64,000 nucleotides of DNA. Source: Nansenia antarctica (taxonomy: Eukaryota > Chordata > Actinopteri > Argentiniformes > Microstomatidae). The translations under genes and the position numbers were made by a program. Position 1 is the first letter of the stretch. Each line of letters starts with the position of its first letter. The stretch covers positions 36,442,615 through 36,506,614 of the forward strand of contig OZ022348.1 in the NCBI GenBank assembly GCA_963989245.1, read 5' to 3'. The notes under the pieces are model-generated. The model was not told the DNA's origin, made no database searches, and saw only the letters and a list, made by a program, of their open reading frames with translations. This document shows, one piece after another, positions 52,373 through 62,680 of this stretch.

Positions 52373-52640
52373 ACACACTCACTCACACACACACACACAC
52401 TCACGCACACACACAGCCGCTGCTCAATCTGATGTGTGTTACAGCAAGCCCACTGGGGTGATGCTAACCACCATGTTGGCTAGCTAAGCTGACCATGAGA
52501 ACGTCCACCCCACTGCTCCCCTGTAGGCCTCATAACCCTGACCCTAGAACACCCTGACCCTAGAACACCCTGACCCTGACCTTGACCCTAGACCCTGACC
52601 CTAGGAGACCCTGACTCTCACAGAGGTGGTTAAGCAGTGT
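52373..52640. repeat. (CA)n and S2 second copy
   Basis: (CA)n 52373-52411, then S2 (52412-52612) nearly identical to 47790-47990, including the AGCCGCTGCTCAATCTGATG block. Confidence 0.9.
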
Positions 52641-52669
52641 AGAGAGGCAGTGTAGAGAGGCAGTGTGCT

Positions 52670-52895
52670 GTGGTGTGTCTGGGGCAGGTGTGGGGTATCA
52701 GGGGCAGGTGTGGGGTGTCTGGGGCAGGTGTGGGGTGTCTGGGGCAGGTGTGGGGTGTCTGGGGCAGGTGTGGGGTGTCTGGGGCAGGTGTGGGGTATCA
52801 GGGGCAGGTGTGGGGTGTCTGGGGCAGGTGTGGTGTGTCTGGGGCAGGTGTGGGGTGTCAGGGGCAGGTGTGGGGTGTCTGGGGCAGGTCTGGGG
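52670..52895. repeat. 20-bp minisatellite TGTCTGGGGCAGGTGTGGGG
   Basis: About 11 copies, with GTATCAG and GTGTCAG variants. Confidence 0.95.
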
Positions 52896-52980
52896 GCTGC
52901 CAGGGGAGGGTGGTGGAGTGTTTATAGACGCCCTCGCTTGTCCAGCTTCTAACGGATGATTCTCTGACTTTCTCATTTCC

Positions 52981-53017
<37 letters not shown>

Positions 53018-53054
53018 TGAGAGTGAGAGAGAACCCCCCCCCCCCCGCTGTAGC

Positions 53055-53178
53055 AGTGTTGTACTGGGTGAGAGACAGACAGACAGACAGGTATCAGTGC
53101 TGTACTGGGTGACAGACAGACAGACAGACAGGTAGCAGTGTTGTAGTGGGTGACATACAGACAGACAGGTATCAGTGT
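53055..53178. repeat. ~42-bp minisatellite with (CAGA)n, left part
   Basis: Units of TATCAGTGCTGTACTGGGTG plus (ACAGACAG)n. It is interrupted by the hAT at 53179 and resumes at 54156-54235. Confidence 0.9.
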
Positions 53179-54155
53179 CAGTGTTTCCTCCAGGAATTTT
53201 TACAATGGTGGCGGGTAGTGCTGACCGCGCGCGCCCGCGATTTTTCCGCGTGCACGCGCATGAAACGCGCACGCGCGCTCAAAACAACGACGTAATTTCA
53301 GCCAAAACTCGAGGATGGCCCAAAAAAATAAAATGTTTTCCTGTACTTCTCCCGTGTGTCTCTTATTGTCTGTGTCTGTATGTTTTTCCAGCATGTAATT
53401 CCGTTGTCAATAAAAACAAAAACACTGATCTGACGGTTTTTTTCACAACGTTATTACTTGTCACTTTAAGCCCAGGAGGGAGTTAGCGATTAGCGATGTT
53501 TAGCTTAGCTTAGTTTAACAGAAGTATCTTCACTTTTAACATGACTTCCCGTGGTCGTAGAGGGCTGGTCGACGGCTTAAAATGACCGTGTAGACCTGTA
53601 GACCTTATATAGTCATATATAACCTTATGACCTATATATAACCTATATGACCTTATAGTCTTGTGTTTCTACCCCGGGCATAGCCGGTGTTATTCACGGA
53701 CAAACACTCCTGTTAGAGTGGTTCTAGTACACTGGACATAGGTAACACATAGAGAGGCTTCTCCTCTCTCTCTCCATACTACACTACACTACACTACGCT
53801 AGCTCGCGGTGTTCGGGTGACAGCCAGGGCGCGTTCGTAAATACGCTCTAGAAATCTGATCAGCACTCACGGAATGCCTCTTGTCCAATCAAATGACTTG
53901 GTCCCTTTATGACGTTGAACCCAGTGTGCGCTCCGGGGCTCTCAGAGCGAATTTACGAACGCAGCCTCAAGTTCAATACTCGCGACACACACGGACTGGT
54001 CCAGTTTCAGCGCTTGTGGGTGTGTCTAGCGCTGTGAAGGTCTGAAAAGCGGCCTAAATCTTTTTTTTTTTTTTGGGTTGAGAAATCTGAATGGTGGCGG
54101 AGGAAATTCCATCGTGGCGGCGCGCCACGATGAAATGCATGTAGAGGAAACACTG
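53179..54155. mobile_element. Non-autonomous hAT-like element, 5-bp target duplication
   Basis: Termini CAGTGTTTCCTC and GAGGAAACACTG (with a short mismatch), flanked by AGTGT on both sides (53174-53178 and 54156-54160), inserted in a minisatellite unit. It shares the block GGGAGTTAGCGATTAGCGAT / GACTTCCCGTGGTCGTAG with the element at 30046-31147. No transposase. Confidence 0.8.
53825..53970. mobile_element. Small MITE nested in the hAT
   Basis: Arms GCGCGTTCGTAAATACGCTC and, inverted, CTGCGTTCGTAAATTCGCTC bound about 145 bp. One arm is also present at 51425-51460. Confidence 0.65.
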
Positions 54156-54235
54156 AGTGTTGTACTGGGTGACAGACAGACAGACAGGTATCAGTGCTGT
54201 ACTGGATGACAGACAGACAGACTGACAAGGGGACT
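54156..54235. repeat. ~42-bp minisatellite with (CAGA)n, right part
   Basis: Continuation of 53055-53178 beyond the hAT; two further units. Confidence 0.9.
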
Positions 54236-54389
54236 GGACGGACACAAGTAGCTGGAAGGAGAAATCGTCAATGCACACACACGCACGCACGCACGCACGC
54301 CCGCGCAGGGCAGGGTAAAGCCCTGGTAGACCAGACCTGACCTCTGTATGTAGGCCAAGGACTAGATTGTCATTTTGGAGGCCACACAC

Positions 54390-54953
54390 ACTTCTCTCTC
54401 TTTCACTCTATCTCTTTCTCTCTCTCCCTCACTTTCTCTCTCTGTCTCCCTCTCCCTCTCTCTCTCTGTTTCTCTCTCCCTCTCGCTCTCTCCCTGCCTC
54501 TCCCTCTCTCTCTGTCTTCCTCTCCTTCTCTCTCCCTCCCTCCCTCCCTCTCTCTCTGTCTCTCTCTCCCTCCCTATCCCTCTCTCTCACCGTCCCTCCC
54601 TCTCTCCCTCCCTCTCTCTCTCCCTCCTCTCTCTCTCTCCCTCCTTCCCTCTCTCTCTCCCTCCTCTCCCTCTCCCCCTCCCTCCCTCCCTCTCTCCCTG
54701 TCTCTCTCTCCCTCTCTCTCTCCCTGCCTATCCCTCTCTTTCACACTCTCTCTCCCCCTCCCTCCCTCCCTCTCTCCCTGTCTCTCTCCCTGCCTATCCC
54801 TCTCTTTCACCCTCTCTCTCTGTCTCTCCCTCTCCCCCCTCCCTCTTTCTGTGTCTCTCTCTGTCTCTGTCTCTCCCTCCCTCTCACCCTCTCTCTCTCT
54901 CTCTCTGTCTCTCTCCCTCCTCTCCCTCCTCTCCCTCTCCTTCTCTCTCTCTC
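54390..54953. repeat. (CT)n/(CCCT)n pyrimidine tract
   Basis: About 560 bp; the TCCCTGCCTATCCCTCTCTT block recurs. It ends about 15 bp before a splice acceptor-like site. Confidence 0.95.
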
Positions 54954-54970
54954 CGTTTTGGGTTGTTCAG

Positions 54971-55040
54971 AAACAGCAGATGAATCCACTGACATGAGCA
55001 GCGAGGACACCAGGCCCTCCTCCACCTCTCTGGTGTGGGG
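54971..55040 (+). CDS. Candidate coding exon, unidentified gene
   Basis: A long pyrimidine tract and TTTGGGTTGTTCAG acceptor precede it, and donor GGGG|GTATGAG follows. Only one frame is open: TADESTDMSSEDTRPSSTSL, then VW. The serine/threonine-rich acidic peptide looks like real coding sequence rather than repeat. I do not recognise the protein. It could belong to the transcription unit starting at 15054. Confidence 0.4.
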
Positions 55041-55552
55041 GTATGAGTGTGGGTGTGTGGGGGGGGGGGGTGTGTGGTAGCCTGTTGAGTGACAGTGTGT
55101 GAGACAGGAAGTGTATGTCGGCCTGCTGAGTGACACGGCGTCTGTTCTCTCTTCCTCTCTCCCTCTCTTCCTCTCTCTGCCTGACGTCACTACCATGGCA
55201 GCCTGGGTCCCTGGGGGGGGGGGGGGGGGGGGGGCTGAACGCTGGGGGTCGCAGTTCTGGGACAGGTCGGAAAAACCCACAGCCAGAATGAGAGGAAGCT
55301 GGAATGTCTGGGGAGGGAAGAGGGGAGGACAGGAGGAGGAGGAGAGGGAAGGAGAGGAGAGGGGAGGGAAGAGGGGAGGACAGGAGGAGGAGGAGGAGGA
55401 GAGGGAAGGGGAGGAGAGGGGAGGGAAGAGGGGAGGACAGGAGGAGGAGAGGGTAGGAGAGGGGAGGGAAGAGGAGAGGAGGGGAGGAAAGGAGAAGGAG
55501 AGATTGTGTAGAATCCTGTAGAATGACAGTTGTTGTCTGTTTCTGTCTCCAG
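55041..55552. other. Probable intron with poly(G) and (GGA)n
   Basis: Contains poly(G) of about 24 bases (55216-55234 region) and a GGA/GGGA purine array (55314-55497) with GAAGAGGGGAGGACAGGAGG repeated three times. Confidence 0.7.
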
Positions 55553-55665
55553 GGAGCATGTTTGAGTGACAGGCGAAAGAGGAAGTGGGATCTCTGAAGC
55601 TCCTCCCCCTGCTGGCGGAGCCCCTGGACATCTGGACCGGAGACCCCGTTTACTCTGCTGCCCAG
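55553..55665 (+). CDS. Candidate second exon, unidentified
   Basis: A strong acceptor (TTGTCTGTTTCTGTCTCCAG) and a donor-like GCCCAG|GTACCA bound it. If joined in phase to the previous exon the frame stops quickly (..WGEHV), making it a terminal exon. An alternative acceptor at GTGACAG (about 55578) opens EEVGSLKLLPLLAEPLDIWT, GDPVYSAAQ to the donor. The choice cannot be settled from sequence alone. Confidence 0.3.
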
Positions 55666-55675
55666 GTACCACCAT

Positions 55676-55742
55676 TTTTTTTTACATTTACATTTTTGGC
55701 ATTTAGCAGATGCCTTATTTCAAAGCGACTTACAATTACACT

Positions 55743-55774
<32 letters not shown>

Positions 55775-55870
55775 GGTCGCAGTGTTGTACTGGGTGAGGC
55801 AAGGCAAGGCAAGTGTTTGTATAGAACATTTCATACAACAGGGGCAATTCAAAGAGCTTTACATACATTA
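55676..55870. repeat. Dispersed fish repeat pieces and (CAGA)n
   Basis: TTTTTGGCATTTAGCAGATG and CAAAGCGACTTACAAT (55690-55735) is a common SINE-like tail, followed by (CAGA)n (55741-55776), then the GGCAAGGCAAG-type repeat (55797-55870) also found at 38537. Confidence 0.7.
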
Positions 55871-57789
55871 TTTAATAATACAGCAAGAGGAGCATAGTAA
55901 GAAAATAAAAATGACAATGAATAAAAGCAAATATAAGAAGTAAATAGATAAAACATTTAATAAGACAATAGTTAATGGAAAAAATACATTGATAGAAGTG
56001 TTTGTGTTTAACACTAGGAAAGCCGTGAGGTGTCATCGGGCACCAGTGAGTACAAAACAATTTCTACCTTTGCACTCGATCAAATGTCAGGACCCTCCTT
56101 TCATGACTTTTCCTAGATATGTGCGTTCTACCACCCAGTATCTTTACATTTTCAAAATCGAGTTAGTATAAAGCGATTTTGCAGTATTTCTGTGTGTGTC
56201 TGTGTATTTGCCTTGGAATTCGGCTGCAATTCTCTTTTATATCAGCAGAGGTAGCAAGGGGGCACACACTGTGCTCAAACTTCAGGCTTTAGTGCTGAAT
56301 TAGATATAGTGGATAAGACTGATAAGTATGTTACATAATGTGTTTATATATAGGCTATATATAGCAATAGGGATACATAAGATATGTATATGTACAGACA
56401 GTTATGAAAATGATAAACTGTACAGTTTGTACTATCCAACTGTATAAACTGTACAGTTTGTACTATCCAAGTTCCATGCAATAGTGATAATATATTATGA
56501 TATGTGTAGCCTATGTACAGTTATACACAGTATGTACCTATCAAGTTGTGTGGTGCATGCATAGCTACCGCAGCAAAGTAATTGCAGTAGCCTACGTTTG
56601 ATTATGCATGTACTCATCAACGAATATATTATATAACAAACGGATATTTATAATATTGTATATAATGTATTTTTTGTATATCACTGTAGAACACGGTGCT
56701 AGACCACTGGACCACCTCAGGCCACCAGTAATAACCATAATTGTGGATTACTATTTACAATTAGTAGTCTCCTAATCTCGCTACAGTTTGAGTGAGTCTG
56801 TAACTACTTTTGTTTCAGCCCATTCTTGCCTATAGACAACTGTACAATCATTCATATTGAGTTTATTCACCCAATAAAGTAAAGATGAATAATACTGCCC
56901 TTCACCTTATTATCAGATGTTCATAGACCTGTGTCGGCAATGATAATAATACACAACAGGCAAGACGGTTGTACCATAGATATACACAGATTAATATTTG
57001 TAGATTCGTTTTCGAACATTAGATAGGCCTAGTTGATTTTGGCAACATTGTACATTGTAGTAGCCAATTGTCCGCTCGCCAACTAAAGCACTTGGTTATA
57101 AACATACTAGGCTCCGTTTCTAACAAGTAGGCTTCTGACAAAATCACTGTATGGGACTCGTTTCTAAAAAGTGAGTTACAATCACTTGATGTAGGCCTAA
57201 TGGTTGATGGGGGGAGGGTTGATGATGGCTCTCGATCGTTTCCGATCAACAAAGACAAAGACATCGGGTTTCCCCCGCTCCACCACGTCCCAACGGTGTG
57301 TTTCTGTAACCATTTTCTCCTCCTTGTTGCATAAAAAAAAATCAAGACTCCACTATTTATAAATAATAATCCACAGATAGGCACAGTCACAGTGCTACAT
57401 GAAAATATCTAGCCACACACCACATATCATCGCCCTATATGTATTTATCATCATATTTCTCAATATAAAACGGAGGTACGATATATGGCAGATATACTGT
57501 ATGTATGGTATATCATGGCAGTTTCTGGCGCCTGTCCCGTTCTGTTCAAAGAATATTATATAAAACGCATCACATGTTTGTCATTGTGTGAAAATGTTTC
57601 TGTAGCGAAGAACCTTGGTTCAATCTGGAGCTGATCAACTCCGGACGGCAATAGCTCGTTGTGGGTGCAATTGTGCAAGAATAACACTATTTACAGCGCT
57701 GTCATTTATTGCTATATTTATTTCTGTTATATATAAATGTGAGCATTACAGATACCTGGTCAACACAGCTTGGGATTCCAAGGAAATTA
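55871..57789. other. AT-rich spacer, no gene supported
   Basis: TTAACACTAGGAAAGCCG at 56008 has the TTAA of a possible piggyBac-like end, but no partner end was found. A minus-strand frame near 57330-57190 (EEKMVTETHRWDVVERGKPD, then VFVFVDRKRSRAIIN) looks protein-like but is short and unassigned. Confidence 0.35.
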
Positions 57790-57920
57790 CATGGAACTAT
57801 GTGTGCCGCCATTGGTGTGTGAATGTGTGTGTGAATGGGTGAATGAGAGGCCGTTGTAAAGCGCTTTGGAGCAGCTTTGGAGCAGCAAAAAAGGCGCTAT
57901 ATAAGTGCAGTCCATTTACC
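57790..57920 (+). mobile_element. SINE 3' fragment, same family as 4455-4703
   Basis: GTGAATGGGTGAATGAGAGG, GTAAAGCGCTTTGGAGCAGC, ending GGCGCTATATAAGTGCAGTC and CATTTACC. The tRNA head is missing. A GGAGCAGCTTT duplication occurs before the end. Confidence 0.75.
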
Positions 57921-58069
57921 CTTTACCATTTGTGAAAGGGACAACATTGCAATATATATTACAGTTATTTTTTAATAGTGATAATCAACTTTCATTCGTT
58001 AGTAATGAAAACTCCCGCAGTCTCGATCAATCTCCTAGATCAATCTCCTCTCCACTTACGTTACATCTA

Positions 58070-58185
58070 CAATCGAATCAAATCAAATCAAATTTTATTT
58101 GTATAGCGCATTTCTTACAAGATGCAACTCAATGCACTTCACACAATGAACATTTTCAGTCAATCAGTCAATCAATCAATCAATA
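58070..58185. repeat. (AATCA)n and (TCAA)n flanking a dispersed repeat
   Basis: (AATCA)n, then TTTTATTTGTATAGCGCATT..., then (CAATCAAT)n. A common fish repeat end. Confidence 0.7.
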
Positions 58186-58198
58186 CTGACAGAGCCGC

Positions 58199-59470
58199 GA
58201 GCAGGCAAAAGTAAAAACCTGTACAGACAGGCTAGTGACCAAACTACTAGACCTGGGACTATCACACTATATATGTGCATGGATCAAGGACTTCCTGTCC
58301 GACCGCCCCCAGAGGGTGCGGGTGGGCTCCCACACCTCCACAGCCCTCAGACTCAGCACTGGGTCCCCCCAGGGGTGCGTGCTAAGCCCCATCCTCTACA
58401 ACCTCTACACCTACGACTTCACCCCCGTCCACCCCAGCAACTCCATCGTAAAGTTTGCAGACGACACCACCGTGGTGGGCTGCATCTCGGGGGGGGGGAC
58501 GAGGCGGCGTACAGGGATGAGGTAGAGCAGCTGAGCAAGCTGTGCAAGGTTAACAACCTGCTGCTGAACAAGTCAAAGACCCAGGAAATCATCGTGGTCC
58601 AGCCCCTGCTCATCGACGGAGAGAGTGTGGAGAGAGTCTCAACCCTCCGATTCCTGGGGGTGCACATACAGGATGACCTGTCCTGGAAGAACAACACAGC
58701 AGCCGCCATCAAGAAGGCACAACAGCGGCTCTACTTCCTGAGAGTCCTCAGGAAGGAACACAACAAGCAGGAGATACTGGTGGCCTTCTACCGCGGCGCA
58801 GTGGAGAGCATCCTCCCCTACGGCATCTGCAACTGGTTCTCCAGCTGCACAACCGCAGAGAGAAATGCACTACAGAGAGTCGTGAGAACAGCCCAGAAGA
58901 TCACCGGCGCCCCCCTCCCCTCTCTGGAAGAGCTGTACAACACACGCTGTCTAAGGAAGGCCTCCAAGATCTCCAGAGACCCAACCCACCCTGGGTACGA
59001 ACACTTTGCCCGGCTGCCCTCGAAAAGGCGGTACAGGACCATGGCCGCAAGGACAAACAGACTGAAGCACAGCTTCTACCCCAGGGCCATCCAGGCCCTG
59101 AACACAGCAAAGACCTAGGTTCTGGGCCCTGGACAGTCTGGACGGATTGATGGCAGCTGCTGGATTGAAAAAATCAGGTGTAGTGCTGAGGCACAAATAT
59201 GTACATTTCAAGCCTGCAAACTGCGACACTTTAAATGAATGTGCAATAACACTATGTGCAATATGACAACCCTAGTCGTCTATCTGTACAGTATAGTATA
59301 GTGGATAGTGTACATAGCCTTTATTTATGTAAACCAGCTCCTTTCCCTTCTTGTTTTTTTAGTTCTTTTTTCTTTCCTAGCACCAGGGGAGCCACCCCTC
59401 CCAAATTTCGTTGTTTGGTACCTGTACTATAGCAATGACAATAAAGACCATTCATTCATTAATTCATTCA
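58199..59470 (+). mobile_element. LINE (L2/CR1/Rex1-like), 3' end with shared tail
   Basis: An RT C-terminal frame followed, after TAG at 59116-59118, by about 65 bp and then the tail GTAGTGCTGAGGCACAAATA ... ending GACAATAAAGACCATTCATT and (CATT)n. The tail is nearly identical to that of the L1-like copy at 1-280. Confidence 0.85.
58223..59118 (+). pseudogene. LINE reverse transcriptase C-terminal half
   Basis: Reads VTKLLDLGLSHYICAWIKDF, GSPQGCVLSPILYNLYTYDF, VKFADDTTVVGCISGGG with the catalytic FADD. A frameshift in a G9 run (about 58490) separates it from the next frame: DEVEQLSKLCKVNNLLLNKS, LRFLGVHIQDDLSWKNN, QRLYFLRVLRKEHN, ALQRVVRTAQKITGAPLPSL and ending YPRAIQALNTAKT. Apart from the G-run shift the frame is clean, so the copy may be young or the shift a sequencing error. 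Confidence 0.85.
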
Positions 59471-59486
59471 TTCATTCACTATGTAG

Positions 59487-59685
59487 CCAGGAAAAATTCC
59501 CTTGCAGCCCTCTACACATAGAGCGACTACTAGCCAGTTATCAAGGACCCCAATTGAAATAAGCCAGTGGCTTTCTTGGGTTTTTATCCTGTTAGTTGAC
59601 CTTGTATGTAATATGTACATTCATGTACCTACTTCTGCAAATCTTCTAATAAAGTTTTCAATCAATCAATCAATCAGTTTGCCTA
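59487..59685 (+). mobile_element. LINE 3' UTR ending in (TCAA)n
   Basis: Contains AGCCAGTGGCTTTCTTGGGT and ends CTAATAAAGTTTTCAATCAA(TCAA)n. Likely the 3' end of another, ORF-less LINE copy. Confidence 0.6.
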
Positions 59686-60004
59686 CCAGTACCCAGCGGT
59701 GGGCCCCCACACCCCCCCCCCCCCGGGGAGCCCCCGCCGCCCCACGCACCCAGCCCGCTCCACCACCAGCACACCCGGCCCAGCCAAGCAAGCACAGACC
59801 AAAGAGGCCCCGCACAAGGACGGCCAAGCAGGTGCCCCGGCGGCGGAACAGACCAGGCACACGGGGAAGCCGGGGGGCCCCAAGGGGAGGCCAAGGACCA
59901 CCGGCACAAAGCAAGCAAGCTAGGGCAAAAACCTGTACACCATGTATCCAGGAAAAATTCCTTGCATATTATCGGCGTACACACTGTCCATAAATTTAGT
60001 GTTA
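59686..60004. other. GC-rich block between two similar flanks
   Basis: 59690-59925 is very GC-rich with a basic/proline-rich frame (KRPRTRTAKQVPRRRNRPG), possibly a LINE 5' region or ORF1 scrap. CATGTATCCAGGAAAAATTCC (59940) resembles TATGTAGCCAGGAAAAATTCC (59481) on the other side of the LINE end, so the two may flank one insertion. Confidence 0.45.
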
Positions 60005-60080
60005 TATGAATGAATGAATGAATGAATGGTCTTTTATTGTCATTGATATAGTACAGGTACCAAACAACGAAATATCTGCA
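60005..60080 (-). mobile_element. LINE 3' tail terminal fragment, fifth copy
   Basis: (AATG)n, then GGTCTTTTATTGTCATTGAT and GTACCAAACAACGAAAT, then unrelated sequence. Only the last ~60 bp of the shared tail. Confidence 0.75.
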
Positions 60081-60489
60081 TCGTTCGGCATCCAGCATGG
60101 GCACAGGTCCTGCCAAAAGAGAATCTTAAGCACAGTTATGATGCAACAACACAATAAAGACAATAAAGATGACAGCAATACAACCTGATGGTGGTCCTGG
60201 TACACCCTTGTACCGGTTCCAATACTGCTCTAGGTGCTACTGGGAGCTGACAGTGCCTCATCAGCACCCGGGTCCATTTTCCTGTCAACACAAATCTCAA
60301 AACACGAGTATGGTGTAATGGCCTAGTGATCCTAGTTCTATAATGTCCAATGTCTCCCTTAGTATCAAAAGGCGACATTGGATAAGTAGGTTTTGAGGTC
60401 ACGCTTAAAAATGTCCTGAGTTTTAGACAACCTCAGGCCCTCAGGTAGGGTGTTCCACAATCTAGGAGCATATACTTGTAGCCCAGCTA

Positions 60490-61118
60490 CTAACGTGAGC
60501 TATGAGCATTTCAATAAATAAGTCCATTTAATAAATAAGCATCATTTCATGGTTATGTACACGGTTATTAACATTGTTATACGTTTATAATGTGTACTTG
60601 TTTACAAACTCTAATGTGAGTTCGCTCATTGGTTATATGTCATTCATTCATTTCTTTATTTCATTGGTCCATCGGGAAGAGCTAGCCAATGAAATGTATG
60701 CTGAGAGAGAGGGGGCGGGACTTTGTACTAATAGCGTTAGGTTGCACTAAGTAACGTGTCAGAATGTTTGAGGACCTCGTGTAGTGAAGTAAGACTTGTT
60801 GTGTATGCTGTGTGTATTAACAATTCGGGAATCAACGAACAGTTATTCTTTTGGATGTTGGTGCACATTGAAGCTACCAGAGAATTGGAAGTCGAGAGAC
60901 CCAGCAAAAGGAAAGCTCTTCGTTGGACAACGGAGACCGTTTCCAATCGCCTGGGGTAACTCGAGACCGTCCATTGAATCTTCGCGTCAGTGTCCTTCAA
61001 TCATTCTCCTGCGCTCGTGGGAGAGCGCTGGACCTCATCCCCCTCATCTCTGCCTCTTTTTACACCATCTTTCAAACCCCTCGTTTACCTACGAGTTCCC
61101 CACGAGGTTACGTAAAGT
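60490..61118. mobile_element. ~630-bp insertion in LINE, possibly a solo LTR
   Basis: Contains CCAAT-type boxes (TCATTGGTC about 60661, AGCCAATGAA about 60684), a GC-box-like GGGGGCGGGAC and no long frame. Such promoter motifs fit an LTR, but TG...CA ends and a target duplication could not be shown. Confidence 0.35.
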
Positions 61119-61739
61119 CTATATTCTATGACTGACAGGGAGCCAGTGTAGTGATCTCAAGACAGGTGTGATGTGCGCTCTCCGTTTGGTCCTAGTAAGG
61201 ACACGAGCAGCAGCATTTTGAACCATTTGTAGTCTATTAATCTTTTTTTTGGGGAGACCTGTCAGGAGAGCATTACAGTAATCTAGCCTACTAGTAACAA
61301 ACGCATGCATTACTTTTTCAGTGTCTGCCTGGGAGAGGAATGATTGTACCTTAGTGATGTTTCTTAGATGGTAGAAGGATGTTTTAATAGTATTATTAAT
61401 ATGGGTTTCAAAATTTAGATCTGGGTCAATTATGACACCAAGATTCCTAGCCTGACACTTAGTGTTAAGAGCTAGTGTTTTCAAGTGTGCAGATAATTTC
61501 TCTCTCCCAGTTTTCTCGCCAATGAGCAATACCTCTGTTTTTTCTTGATTGAGTTGGAGAAAGTTTTGTGTCATCCAAATATTAATATCGGCAATACAAT
61601 CTATCAGGTGGTCGATCATCTTGTAGTCGTTGGGAGTTACTGAGATATAAAGCTGAGTGTCGTCAGCATAGCTGTGGTAGTTAACGCTATGCCTCTTGAT
61701 AACAGAACTGAGGGGTAGCATGTATAGGCTAAAAAGCAA
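61119..61739 (-). pseudogene. LINE RT palm/thumb fragment
   Basis: MLFSLYMLPLSSVIKRHSVN, YADDTQLYISVTPND (catalytic YADD), MTQNFLQLNQEKTEVLLIG, NLGVIIDPDLNFETHIN, SRLDYCNALLTGLP, VQNAAARVLTR and HWLPVSHRI, then cut by the insertion. A stop-containing gap of about 70 bp (frameshift) separates it from the upstream RT frame. Confidence 0.85.
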
Positions 61740-61810
61740 CGGTCCTAAAATGGACCCCTGGGGAACTCCACAGGTTGTGCTATAATTTTTTGACTTATGG
61801 TCACCAAGGG

Positions 61811-62341
61811 CTACAAAGTAGTCTCGGCCAGGTAAGTCCTGAACCAGTTTAAGACCGGACCTGAGAGGCCAACCCAGTTTTCAAGTCTCTCAATAAGTAT
61901 GGAATGGTCTACCGTATCAAAGGCTGCACTTAAGTCTAAGAGTACAAGAATCGAGTCTGCATTTATCCTAAGGTCATTAGTTACCTTTAGCAAAGCGGTT
62001 TCTGTGCTGTGGTATGATCGGAAACCTGACTGAAGTGGGTCATACCTATTATTTAAGACTAAAAATTCATGAAGCAGTTTATACGCTGCCTTTTCTAAAA
62101 TGTTGCTTAGAAAAGTGAGATTGGATATTGGTCTACAGTTTTTTGGATCAGAAGGATCTAGGTTACTTTTCTTCAGGGTGGGTCTAACCAGGGCAGTTTT
62201 AAGCGCCGCTGGAAATATCCCTTTAAGTAGGGAGTGATTTACAATGCCTAGTATGTCATCAGACACAGATTCAAAAATGTCCTTAAAAAAGGTGGTAGGA
62301 ATAGGGTCAAGGGGACACGTAGACGGTTTAAGCTGTGACAC
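61811..62341 (-). pseudogene. LINE RT N-terminal fragment
   Basis: [99 protein letters not shown] motifs 1-3 are intact. The frame ends at [19 protein letters not shown], with a frameshift before the VPQG motif. 5'-truncated at the G-rich array. Confidence 0.85.
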
Positions 62342-62565
62342 AATTTTACCTAATGGCTGTGATTGGGTGGGGGGTGGTGGGCGGGGGGCTGTGATAGGGT
62401 GGGGGGTGGAAGGCGGGGGGCTGTGAGTGGGTGGGGGGCAGGGGGCTGTGATTGGGCGGGTGGGTTGGAGGTTTGTGGCGGGAGGGACATGTGTGGGAGG
62501 AGGGGGAGGTAGGGGACTGCTGGGGTAAAGGGAGATTGGGAGAGGGGGGGGGGGAGGTTTCTACT
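62342..62565. repeat. G-rich ~32-bp minisatellite
   Basis: Units of GGCTGTGATTGGGTGGGGGG plus GTGGTGGGCGGGG, four or more copies, then GGGAG-rich sequence to a G10 run. Confidence 0.85.
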
Positions 62566-62680
62566 GGATTTTTGTTATTCTATATCTCTTTTGTTCATTT
62601 ACATGTTACCACTCCCTTGTACCATTCCCTGAAGAAAAATCAATAAAAAATTGATCACAAAAATATACTTTTGGTTCTTA
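62566..62680 (+). other. Possible retroelement 3' tail
   Basis: ..CCCTGAAGAAAAATCAATAAAAAATTGATCAC with AATAAA; resembles a LINE 3' terminus but has no ORF. Confidence 0.35.

Larger units (their letters stand above)
60085..62341 (-). mobile_element. L2/CR1-like LINE, minus strand, interrupted
   Basis: RT from 62341 to about 61119, then a non-LINE insertion (60490-61118), then the ORF2 C-terminus at 60480-60370 (YAPRLWNTLPEGLRLSKTQD, RDLKTYLS) and a 3' UTR to about 60085 (ACAATAAAGACAATAAAG). About 200 bp of coding sequence is missing at the insertion point. Confidence 0.75.

Noticed and set aside
56008..56040. piggyBac-type end (TTAACACTAGGAAAGCC)
   Set aside because: Only one end found and no transposase; could be chance.
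57019..57390. 123-codon minus-strand frame and an alternative frame with EEKMVTETHRWDVVERGKPD
   Set aside because: Short, preceded by an in-frame stop and without splice support; left as unassigned.
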